A stretch of 64,000 bases of DNA from Plectrocnemia conspersa. Taxonomy: Eukaryota > Arthropoda > Insecta > Trichoptera > Polycentropodidae. The stretch spans positions 1,298,800 to 1,362,799 of the forward strand of contig VTFK01000051.1 in assembly GCA_009617715.1 (NCBI GenBank). Direction: 5' to 3'. The translations under genes and the position numbers were made by a program. Positions 28,501 to 39,300 of the stretch are shown in pieces. Within the stretch, counting starts at the first letter, position 1, and every line of letters starts with the position of its first letter. The notes under the pieces are model-generated. The model worked only from the letters and a program-made list of their open reading frames with translations. It was not told where the DNA came from and did no database searches.

Positions 28501-29636
28501 CATTGCCTGACACTCTCGCTCTATTAAAATATGTTGTTCTTGTTCTCCTTCAACGTTTATTACAGCAGATTGATTTCAATGCAGATTTTTAAAATGTTTT
28601 AAAAGAACTTGGGCCCTTTAAAAGATTATGTATTTGATGTTGTGACTTTAAATAATGTATTGAGAACCATAGTTGTACTGTAAACGCGTCATTCAACTAC
28701 CCCACGTATATTTATACTATTTTTTTAACATTACAGTCGGTGCAGTATAATTCGTAAAGAGTGTCCTTACGGCGATAATGTTTGCCTTTCAAGGCCTGAT
28801 ACTTATTCGTACAATTTTGTGACTTTCTCTTCAAAGCTGCCATTACCCACAGGACCTGTCAGACAGGTAATAGATTTATTTTCAAGTCTAAATACTTGAA
28901 ATATTAATTTAAATGTTTAAAATGCCTAGGTCGACCTGTTCACGATGAAAGGTCCGTCTATGCGTGGAGCAGTTATGAGTTTCCAAATGAGGTTAATAGA
29001 AGTGAAGGCACCTCCTGGAGTTCAACCTGCAAGTATACATAGCTTTAAGTAAGTAATTTGATTTATTTAATTAAAAATATTAGAGCTAAGCGACTATTAA
29101 GTTAATTATTATTAATTAAATAAGTATTTTTATTGCAGTTATTTCTAGATGTCACTAAATATTTTATAAAGATTAATAAAATCAGATTTTATTAATCTTT
29201 ATAATCATTACTATTTATGATTGTGTAGTGTAGAACAGAAATGGGTGAACATAGTGTATAAAAACTTAAATAAATAAATATTAATAAAAGAAATTGTTAG
29301 TCATAAAGATGAGTTTTAATATATATATATATATCTTAAAAAATATAAAAAAACTCTACTTAATATATACTGCTGATCTTCTAAAGATAAGCTAAGGTTA
29401 TTAAGACGATACCCAGATATAATAAAATGTAATATAACAAAAAATATTATTGTAAATTTAAATTAATTTTCAGATTAACGCCATCGCAGCTACAAGCATC
29501 CATATCTTTGGTTGAGTCTCTAACTGGTCCTCAAGACATTCATCTAGAACTGGCTATGGAACTCTTCAGAGATGGAATGTTTGAGGGGACCGCTGTTGCA
29601 AAACTTTTAATATTTGTATCTGAGTATGATTTTTAA
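16550..29636 (+). CDS. Fbln1: Fibulin-1 (secreted matrix glycoprotein), one exon frameshifted
   Basis: Fibulin-1 is a calcium-binding protein of extracellular matrix and basement membranes. Exons: 16550-16637, 16810-16954, 18035-18116, 18183-18269, 18333-18399, 18469-18628, 18689-18792, 18858-19043, 19686-19880, 19938-20087, 20151-20307, 20609-20670, 20737-20865, 20930-21074, 22161-22332, 22391-22764, 23220-23378, 23447-23533, 23611-23793, 23856-23939, 24001-24167, 26328-26548, 26885-27018, 27090-27219, 28737-28866, 28930-29048, 29474-29636. About 1292 residues if the extra base at 21049-21051 is discounted. Residues 1-20 are a signal peptide. Residues 41-133 are anaphylatoxin-like, bounded by CC pairs. 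About 16 EGF-like modules follow, many opening with D-[IV]-D-E-C (calcium type). From ~1156 the fibulin C-terminal domain runs to FVSEYDF, very like the vertebrate fibulin-1C end. The start is chosen for its signal peptide and phase. Confidence 0.9.
17194..17215. mobile_element. Possible solitary hAT-type end
   Basis: CAGCGGTTCCCAAAATATTT in a fibulin-1 intron resembles a hAT left terminus. No complementary right end was found before the next exon at 18035, so this is either a relic or chance. Confidence 0.25.
20930..21074 (+). pseudogene. Fbln1: Fibulin-1 EGF exon with one-base frameshift
   Basis: The exon encodes a calcium-binding EGF module (DINECQEKG... [15 protein letters not shown]). 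It is 145 nt long, whereas neighbouring phase 1-to-1 exons are all multiples of three. The AAA at 21049-21051 holds one base too many: read as AA, the end becomes NAASSVCEG, completing the sixth cysteine; as written it hits TAG at 21061-21063. Both splice sites look intact. Skipping the exon would also keep the frame, because the preceding exon ends, and the following exon (22161) begins, in the same phase. Sequencing error, polymorphism or a true lesion cannot be told apart here. Confidence 0.8.
21481..21897 (+). mobile_element. piggyBac-type MITE, copy 1
   Basis: It is preceded by TTAA (21477-21480). The left end is CTCTTTAAGTAGTGAGTTAA and the right end is CTCAAAGGG, complementary to the family consensus CCCTTTGAG. 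A perfect palindrome, GCCGTACATGTACGGC, lies at 21866-21881 near the right end. The interior is AT-rich and non-coding. Related copies lie at 24307, 51062 and 57668. Confidence 0.75.
24307..24776 (-). mobile_element. piggyBac-type MITE, copy 2 (inverted)
   Basis: This copy is in reverse orientation. It starts CCCTTTGAGTGGT with the palindrome CGCCGTACATGTACGGCG at 24322-24339, and ends ACTCACTACTCAAAGGG followed by TTAA (24777-24780). The left flank TTCA is a degraded TTAA. It sits in the fibulin-1 intron 24168-26327. Confidence 0.78.
25370..25900 (-). mobile_element. Decayed piggyBac-like transposase, C-terminal part
   Basis: The reverse complement encodes, across frameshifts, [20 protein letters not shown] (compare the R-x-K-W-x-K...FF.LL..A..NAY segment of piggyBac transposases). 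It then encodes the cysteine motif [13 protein letters not shown], and in the neighbouring frame [12 protein letters not shown], matching C-x2-C...G-x-RK-x-T...C-x2-C of the PGBD C-terminal zinc-binding domain. More Cys pairs ([10 protein letters not shown]) follow. The catalytic DDD region was not found. It could be a source relative of the nearby MITEs, which is inference only. Confidence 0.55.
25940..26225 (-). mobile_element. Tc1-like element fragment (transposase N-terminus)
   Basis: On the reverse strand a start codon is followed by [17 protein letters not shown], then an in-frame stop and LHID. This resembles the N-terminal helix-turn-helix segment of Tc1 transposases. Coding and upstream non-coding bases are similar by eye to 58255-58460, inside the Tc1 element at 56801-58583, so both belong to one family. 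Only the 5' part is present. Confidence 0.6.
27650..28570 (-). mobile_element. Degraded non-LTR reverse transcriptase fragment
   Basis: In the fibulin-1 intron 27220-28736 the reverse strand carries, across several frames, [14 protein letters not shown] followed by [13 protein letters not shown] (near 28425-28450). This resembles the Q-G-D-V-x-S-P-L-L-F-N and Y-A-D-D motifs of RTE-like retroelements. Downstream coding is too broken to trace with certainty. Confidence 0.4.
29164..29204. repeat. Perfect 20-bp inverted repeat
   Basis: Arms 29164-29183 and 29185-29204 are exact reverse complements around a single central A, with the core AAGATTAATAAAATC. It lies in the last fibulin-1 intron. Confidence 0.8.
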
Positions 29637-29757
29637 ATAATGTTAGATGTAAAAATAATTTTATGTTAATTTAAGTTCTAATTGCGTTCAATTAAGACGA
29701 TAAAATAACAATGATACTAACAGTATCTGTCCATGCAAATAATATATTTCTAAGCGA

Positions 29758-29763
29758 AATAAA
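29758..29763 (+). terminator. Putative fibulin-1 polyadenylation signal
   Basis: AATAAA lies about 120 bases after the TAA at 29634-29636. The fossil copy near 49600-49740 keeps this 3' flank but has AAATAG at the equivalent position. Confidence 0.45.
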
Positions 29764-30039
29764 GGAATTACAAATTATACATATGACATGATTATATTAT
29801 TTATTGCCTTCTTATTTTATTTTAAATTTGAAATATTATATATATGTTTATTTGTACGGGTGAAAAAAAGATGCCGCAACCCTTACCGCTCTATATGACA
29901 AAAATTATAGTGTGTTCGATCAATGATTTCTCAGGAGCACTCGGGAAGTAGGCGGTGTCTTATCTGTGGCACTCAGAATCATCCTTTAAAATTCAGGATG
30001 TCTCTGACGTATCTAACTTAGAATTTAAGGAAAGTTGAA

Positions 30040-30319
30040 CCTCTTTTCCTCTCCTCTTCTCCATACCTTTATGCACTTTTGATTACAAAATTTCGCCACT
30101 GAAGCGAGGACAGAATAAACTGCTGTTTACTCGTTGTTTATTACTGTAAAACGTCGCATTTTTATCATTAAAATTTATTAATATAATCAATGCGTAAGCA
30201 GTTCATAAATAATAAATAATTTTATCTTCTCAAGCATTGATTAATGCTTCTTTATTCAGTTTTCAAATCTGTGTCAACGAAAGCAGTTGTTTTTGCACAA
30301 TTACTGTCTATTTTTAGAT
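30040..30319 (+). promoter_or_regulatory. Shared promoter/5' UTR block of fibulin-like paralogue A
   Basis: About 280 bases upstream of the start codon resemble 40980-41236 and, over the last ~150 bases, 53130-53285. Conserved pieces are ACTTTTGATTACAAAATTT (not seen at the third copy), CATAAAT-ATAAATA (TATA-like), CAGTTTTCAAA-C-GTGTCAAC (possible initiator region), and CAGT-GTTTTTGCACAA just before the ATG. Conservation among tandem copies in otherwise diverged DNA suggests promoter function. Confidence 0.55.
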
Positions 30320-33300
30320 ATGTTATCAAAAAAGTTTTTTTCTGTTTGCGTTTCCGGAATGCTACTAATCGCTGTTACGGCAAAGGAAGACGATGGTAGT
30401 TATAATTAATTATTAAAAAAATCGAAGCTTGTGATACTTCTTAATCACGTTATTGTTTTCTTGCGCTTTATAGATAATGATGATTTGTCGCCTGAGCTGA
30501 GAGACTGCTGCGTCGAAGGACAATATTACATTGTAGATGATTGCAAAATCGACGTAAAGTTATACAACACAGTAAGATGTTATAAAAAGGCTTTGCAGTG
30601 TTGCAATAAGGAGAAGTATGTATAAATCAATTAAAAAATATGGCATTAGATTTTTATTATTATTTCTTTGTTATTACACATAATATTAGTATTTTTTATT
30701 ATTATTTTATTACAAATTGTAGAAAATTATAATACGTACAACTAGATGCGTAGGGTAAGATATATTCCCTTTCGCTCGCTCACGTGTTAAGTGACGAGAG
30801 TGAGTGAGAGATAAGGGCGTGCGTTACATGCGTTCCGTACGCCTATGTCATAAAGGAGCAAAAATAATGTTCTAATTCACTTATTGTAATTTTTTATTAT
30901 TTTTATTTGTTGTCTATTAATTAAATATTTGAATGAATACATTATTTGTATATTTATAACACCTACATCTTCTCACTCACTCTAGTCACTTAACACGCGA
31001 GCGAGCGAAACGATTGTATCTTACCGTACGCGCCTGCAAACAACGAGTACTAACTTTTACAAAAAGCAACATTTTTGTTAAGTTTACTCCAAAATTATAA
31101 TAAAATATACAATTAATAGTAATAATATAAATATGATACGATAAATTAGTGGTGAATTCAAAAATCTTTTACATATATAAAAATTCAAATAAAATACCTA
31201 AGTGAATGAATTTTTTTTTTATAATTTACCTTTTAATATAAAATAAGGAATACACAAAAAACAAAGTTTAAAATTAGGTAAAAGTTGTTGAAATTTAATC
31301 TTTTATAGTTAACATTAATTTAGTAGTAAAAATAAGATAAAATAAATAAAGTAAAGTAGTAAAAATAAGAACAAGATGTTTCAAGAACAAAGACTAATGA
31401 AACAATAATTGTTTGTAATGTAATGTTCTTTCTTGATATAGTACGATCTTAAGGTCTCCGATTTGCCTTTTACTAATGCTAATGTCTTTGATTTTGAATA
31501 TTAAATAATTAAATATGTTTCATGCGAATAACTAACAACTTTTTCCGAAACGATTCACACCAAAACAATTCCAAAAAGGGTATCTTACATTAAAATGTCT
31601 AGTTAAAATAACAAATTTTTCAAGTCTAAACACGGCATCAAAATCGCGCCGAAGCAACTCGGCTTTCGACTAATATACCCAAAGACATTTTTTATGGTTT
31701 TACTGTTATTACTGTGTTTTTTAAATTAATAATAACAAATACTTCTTAAATTGTAACCTCATGTAACATTTTTTATTTTTATAATTTCCCCTTTGCCCTG
31801 AAAATCAAATATTTTCATCATAATGTTTATACAAATTTTCTAACCAATTTGTGCGTAGTTCTAATTTAACTTAAACTTTCAGCCAGTCTTAATTAACTAA
31901 AGAACACGTAATTACCCAAATAACACGTCCCTAATTTACCGTGTTATTGGGGGGTCTACTGATATTGTAATGGATTTTTGTTATGGTCTTATTAATTATG
32001 ACTAATTAAAAAGTTTTTTGTAAAAAACTATGTTTCGTATAAAGTAAATTAATCTTCCATGTAAATTTAGCAAAATAATATAAATCTTAATATTACTATT
32101 TTTTTATTTTACAGAATTTAAATATAATTTTAAAATTACCCATGGATTCTTGATTCGAGAGCTTTAACAAAAGGAAGGGTAAGTACTATTGCTAACAAAA
32201 TTTTTAATGAAATAAAAATGGAATTACAAATGCTCTAGTGCAATTTATGCTTTGTAGAATAAAATACTAACAGTAATTTGCCTCTTTAGTTAAACTTTGT
32301 ATGCACTTTGAATTTATACACAAAAATATTAATATTAACTCATTAATCTCAATTGATTACAAACTAAACCGCAAATCATTATAGTTTATTATGAATCTGT
32401 ACGTAAAACGACGATGATCGCATGCCACGAGAAGAGTAGTCTTATGTTAACAATTTTATTTATTTTAAATAAAATCAAATACGCTTATATTGCGATTTGG
32501 TGATTTTATCTACCTTCGTCAAGTGTTGAGAATAAGTTTAGAAAACCCTAGTATAAAGTATTGTTAATTTCTATTTTACACACTGTAATGCTATTGACTA
32601 TCGTCTGTAAAGTAATAGTTACAATTATATTAATAAAATTATGAATTGTATTATAATTATTTTTAATAAAATTTTAAATATTTTTGAATCGTGTTTTTTC
32701 TATAAAAAAATATAGAGTTGGAAAAATATTTTAATTTACAATACTCAAAATTGGTATAGCAATTAAAAACTAACGCCTACAAAATTTTTAATTTTAATAT
32801 CTTTCAATTAAAAGCTTTTTAAAACATGTGTTTGCATGTCAAGTATTATACAGTGGTTATAACTTTAATAATAATAAATCATAGTATCAATACTATAAAT
32901 ATATGACTTAAAAATGTGGAGCAAATTTAGTTTAGCAATTAAATACTAACGTGCAAAAGATATTTTGAAATCTTATTTATCAGTACTACACTATTAAATA
33001 TATTAGCTTTTTAAATACAATGTAAATATAGTAAAAAATTAAATTAAATAAAAAATACTATTATTTTGTCTAATATTACCATGTTTTTAAAACAACAATT
33101 TTTATAATCACTTAATCTATAAATTAGCGTAAATGCATATTTGAAGATACATTTTTATCTATTATTTTTTTTAGAAAACATAGAAGAAATATCTACGATG
33201 GAATGGAATTTGCTAAGGCTTATCAACACTGCACTGGTATTTTTGAAGAAATAAAAGTAAGAAGTTTATGATAAATGGAAATATATATGTTCTAAATAAA

Positions 33301-36300
33301 AACATGAATCTCATTAATTACTACAAAAAAAATAATTTTTAATTGCATTACTAATTTATTGTTAATTTATTTTTAATCACATATGTAATATTATACTATG
33401 AAATGTTGATAAGTAAATCCATTTTTCAGAAATACTGCAAAGATTGCATAATGGGAATACGTTTCGGTTCAAGTACATGTGAAGTTGGAACAAATACGTC
33501 AAATGCATGTTGCAGGGTAAATATAGTGTTTTATTAAATTAATTTGCTAATAGGTTATCAATCTAATACAAAAAATACTATGCTATATTAATGAAAACCT
33601 ACAAAAAAATATTAATTAAAATAAATTCTATTAATATGTTATACAATATATATTGACGCACTTTTATTTAACATTATTTTTTTTGTTATAAATATAAGCA
33701 TGTAAAAGAGAAAAAGGCTATTGATAGATCACTCTCAAAAGCAAAAATGATTACCAAACCATCACTGGCTAAAGGGCAAGGTATTTATATGTATATTAAA
33801 TGATTTTTTTATAATATGCAAAATTTAATTACACTTATCTTATTTTAGATGGTTGTCAATTAAAAGGAAATAAATTATGTGAGCATAAATGCGTACCGCT
33901 AAATTCATCTTTTGAATGTAAATGCAATGATGGTTATGTGCTTTTAAGTGATACATTATCCTGTAGGCCAAAAAGGTATGGATGCTATAAAATAAACGTA
34001 AAAGTAATTATTTTCAACAATAAATTTGTTATATTTTAGTTGTAAAATTAATAACCTGTGTAGTCAAATATGTTCTGAGAAAAATGGTGAAGTTTATTGC
34101 TCATGCCGAGAAGGATTTACCCTTCAAAGTGATAATATGACTTGTTCTGGTAATTATGAATACTTTTAAACTACGATTGACTACATTACATTTACCATAT
34201 GTTTAGTTATTCAAAGTTAATTATATATCCGTACAATAAATCAGAACGGTGTATAACAAGCAGTTTAACTGGCACTTAAACATGTTCATAATAATATGAT
34301 TTTAATACATATTCTGGTCTGCATATTACTAACATAGTATTAAGTTTTATTATTAATTTTGATTACTATAAAATGGCGTTTCTCCGTCATAAGTAAAATT
34401 ATATATATTTAATAATGTTTTTGGACATTATTCATAAGATGTAATTCCCAGTTTGTTTTTTATTATTTTTTATATCACATGAGATAATGATTTAAATATT
34501 ATCAATTTGTAAATAACGCCTAATTATATTTTTATATTATATTATATTAAATTAAAACTTATCATTTCTTTAATGCGTTTATTTCACTGATAAGAATAAT
34601 TTTACAAACATACTAATTATATATGAGAAGCAATTAAATTATTTGCAATTTAAATATTATGCTAGCAAGAATATCAGTTGGATATCATACTACATTTTTG
34701 TCGGGCAGTGAAAAAATATCAGGCCTAAATAAACTAAATTTTATCAGCAAGTAAGCAGATATTTATGCGCATTCAAAACTAATAGTCATGAAACAGAGAT
34801 ATTACTTTCTTAGTAGGATTAAAAACTTGATGCATATTAAAATCAAATATGGTTAATTTGTTCAAGTTAGGTTTGGGTTTGAACAGCTTGCCAAGATTTT
34901 AATAAATCTGACTTACGATTTCCCTCTTTATTACTTATATTTCTGTCAATGTATTTAGTTAGCCATAGTTATGACATATTTGCTGATCAATCTTGATATT
35001 ATTATGACCGTTTTAATGATAGTCATACTGGTTTAAAACCATTAACAATTTCATCAGCTACAAATTGATAAAAAAATAAGAATATTTTTTATCAAAAAAA
35101 AATATATGGATTTCATTTTCAAATCCATACATTTTATTTGTTAAAAAGGATATCTTCATCATGGCTTAGAGCTTCAAAAACGACGATGCCCGTATTGCTT
35201 GAAAGCAAAAGCGTAAAATAAAATTATTCTTATTGTAGGAGATTATCTTGAGTAGTTTTATCGTGGTGAGATATCAAAGTAGAACAATATTATACCTTTT
35301 AGTCCAATAGGGCCGAAATATCAATCCTCCCCTTCCTATGTGAAATGTCTCAGCAAACAAAATTTTGGCGTAAATTTTTACAATTGAATTAAACATTGTA
35401 TTTTTGTATATGCAGAAGGACTACGTTCGCTTTATTTCAGTACTTAGCATTTCCCAGTAATTCTGTTATGTAACAGAGAAATGACCGCACTCTTTTTATG
35501 ATAGGGATGGCAGGCGAAGTGAAAACAAAATATTTCATACACGAAATTCTTTCTTGTCCATTCAGACATATTTTTACTTGAATAATCCACGGAATTTGTT
35601 TTACTAAGCAATAAGTAAGTCGCAATAATTATATTTAAATAAAAAACGTATTTGAAAATATTGCGTAAAATGTATGTATTTTTAAAAAAAATAATAACCT
35701 TTTCCATTGTAAAATAAACCAATGCTATTTTTTCTGTTACTAACTAAATAAAAGTTGTAGTAGACGATATAATTGGATAATTAATAATTAAAATGAATTG
35801 ACCGGTGTTTTCTTTCATCAAACTTGATTTTTTATTTTTTTTATAAATAAATTAATATGAAAAATGTATTTTTTATTGCTGTAACAATTAAATATTATTG
35901 ATTTTAATTAATAATTATCACATCATTAAGAGTATTTTTATAGAATATAATTATCAATTAATATATTTTGTTTAATATATTATTTTTGCTTATTAAAAGT
36001 ATAAAAAACTTCATTTATCTTTAAGATATTAATGAATGCGACCATCCAGAACTATGCGGAAAAAATGGCATCTGCCGAAATTTATTAGGAAAATATGAAT
36101 GCATCTGTACTTCTGGATACAGATTAAACAGGCTTAATAATCGTTGTGAAATAAGTAAAGAATTTAAAAAATACATATATTAATAATTTTATTTTATTTT
36201 TAACATTTATAATTATCTTCCAGGTACAATAGATTGCGGTTCATTAAATTGTTCATACCGCTGCGTTAAAACAAACACTGGATTTGTTTGTCAATGTCCA

Positions 36301-39300
36301 ATAGGGTATACACTTTATAATGGACGATTTTGCAAAGGTAAGTTGCTTAAGTTGCATGATATAAATCAGTTACTATATTATTATTTTTATATTTTAGATA
36401 CAAATGAAATATACACATTATAATATCCTAGAGAAAATGTTAAATGTTTAAAAATTTCAATACATATTAAATTTAATAAAAAAATTATATACTTTTATGT
36501 ACCTAAATCAATTTAAATTTTGGTTATCAATATAAAGTTTTTAATTACTTTAGAAAAAGTTTATATTTATACATTCGTTATTGTGAAAACCTGAACTTGA
36601 ATGAGTATTTCATAGTTTATCTTAGAGTTATATAATTATTTTACATTATTATTTTATTTATAGCAAAAAAATCATAATTGCTGACTTATTGTAATGTTAA
36701 ACAATAAATTTTGCAACATTTTGAATTTAAACAATATTAAATATATTTTTAAAATACAATTTAAGAATAAATTAGTCTATGATATTGAAATGTGTATTTT
36801 AAACAATTCTAGGAATAGTACGATATAAAATTTATATGAATACTTGCTTACCGGTTTTAAAACGAATGAAATTAAATTTATAAAAAATTCACATTAATAT
36901 AAATAAATTTTAATAAATTAATTCAATATATATTTTTGGTGCTTACTATGAGATACTTTCTCTTTCGCTCTCTCCTGCGTAAAGTGACGAGAATAAGTGA
37001 AAGATAAGAGCGTGCGCTACATGCGTTCCGCACGCACTTATCTCTCACTCGCTCTCGAGCGAGTAAAAGGGAAAGTATCCCATCATACGCGTCTGATATC
37101 TTTATACGGTTTTACAAACTATTTTAATGCTTTAAATTTATATGCTATTTAAGTATATTTTCAATGACTAAATTTTTAAATCGATTTAATATTTAACACT
37201 TGTATTAAGTTTGATTAAATAATAGTTGCTGATCTATGATTGATAAAAAAGCATTTAATTTTTTGACTCGTTTTACATAGATTTATTTACGTTTGAACTA
37301 ATTTCAAAATTCTTTTCAAGATATTAATGAATGCGATTACCCAGGAAAATGCGGAGAAAATGGCATCTGCCGTAATTTAATAGGAGGATATACATGCATT
37401 TGTAATCACGGATACAAACTAAACGAGTTTAGTAATAGTTGTGAAATAAGTAAAGAATGGTATAAATATATCCACAATTTTATTTTATTTATAACATATA
37501 TAATTATCTTTCCAGGTACAATAGATTGTGGTTCATTAAATTGTTCATACCGCTGCGTTAAAACAAACACTGGATTTGTTTGTCAATGTCCAAAAGGTTA
37601 TTCAATTTATAACGGGAGCTTTTGCAAAGGTAAGTTCCTTTAGTTGTATGATATAAACCAGTTACTATATTATTATTTCTATATTTCAGATACAAATGAA
37701 TGCGAACAAAGGCCAAGTGTTTGTCCAAATGGTATATGTATTAATAAAGCTGGTGGTTTCACATGTACCAGGTGCCCGATAAATTACAGACAGCAGGGAA
37801 GGTTGTACTTTTTATAAATTATATAATTTAATTAATCAGGATATTGTCATTTAAATATTCTTATCTTGTAGTCATAAAACTGTTAAATAGCGATTCCCTT
37901 TCTTTCCCGATATACAGCACTCACTACCTGGTCTAAATGCAGCTGCAACATTTTGAAAGCAACGAATATCGTTGCGAGGAAGAAAATATTTCATTTCTAT
38001 ATAGGCTTTGCAAAATAAAAAAATATCAGGATGATTTTGCATCTTGAAAAATTGTGTGACATATATACAGAAGTGTGACAAAATAATTGGACCACTCCAA
38101 TATTTCACTTAATTTGCTATTTATCAAGCAACTAATGCAGAAAATAAATATTGTGCGTTAAAAAACTTAACGCAATTTTAATAGGCGATGATTTTTAACA
38201 AAAAAATAGTGAATGTATGTATACCCAAATGATAGGAAGATACAATACAGTTATATTCTATAGTTCTGATAAATAATTACGTTTTATTTTATAATTTTTT
38301 CTGAACTATCACATATATCACAATTGGTAAGTTTGTGAATTAATTCAATAGTATTTAATATTATTTTTAATTTTTTTGAGTAAAAATGTGATTTTTTATA
38401 AAATAACTAAATAAAAAATATTAAGGCAAAAGATAAAACTTCTAAGTAAACTCATACGTATCGATAAATAGCTCAAAAATTTAGAGGGGGTAAAAGTTAG
38501 CCAGTCAGTGGTTGTTTTTTTAATATTTAGATTTTATTAAGAATAACAGTATTTCATTAAATAACATCCATTTTTCAGGCCAAATAAAATTGTGCCATTT
38601 TTATAATGAGATACAATAAATGAGAATCGGAAAAAATATTTAAATCAAATTATTTTGACCAATAGGAGAGCATAAAAAATGATCTCTTCTCAAAAGTAAA
38701 AAATTCACGTCAAAAGCAATAAAATCTTGCCGTCACAGTGAGAACGCTTGGTTTTTTAGCGTTCATATTAAAAAATTACAATAGATAAAAATTGAATTAA
38801 GCACATCTAAGCCGAATTTTGACCAATAATCGCTTCTAAGAATTCAAAAATCCACGTCGAAAGCAATAAAATTGTGCCGTCGCCGTCAGAGATTTGATCT
38901 CAAAGTTACCTCCCAGAATTTTAATTTAGTTTTAGTAAGTAATGCATCTCAATATATTACATAAAATTTATTTATACTATTTTTAATATTACAGTCGGTG
39001 CAATATTGTTCGGAATGATACAATTTGCCTTTCAAGACCGTATTTTTATTCATACAATTTTATAATTTTTCCTTCGAAGCTGCTTCTACCTACAGGAACC
39101 ATCAAACAGGTTATAAATTTGTTTTAGAGTCCAAATATTTAAATATCAATTTAAATGTTTAAAATGTCTAGGTCGACCTGTTTTCAATGAAACCTCCGAC
39201 TAATCATGGAGCAGTTATAAGTTTCCAAATGAAGTTATTAGAAGTGAAAGCACCTCTTGGAGTACAACTCGCAAGTATACGTAGTTTTAAGTGAGTTACT

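Noticed and set aside
35437..35722. Two overlapping minus-strand ORFs (62 and 92 codons)
   Set aside because: Only one short HP-containing stretch hints at a retroelement; too weak for a feature.
37872..38108. Minus-strand ORF of 78 codons with a Tc1-like end nearby
   Set aside because: The protein does not resemble a transposase and no partner TIR was found, so no element was called.
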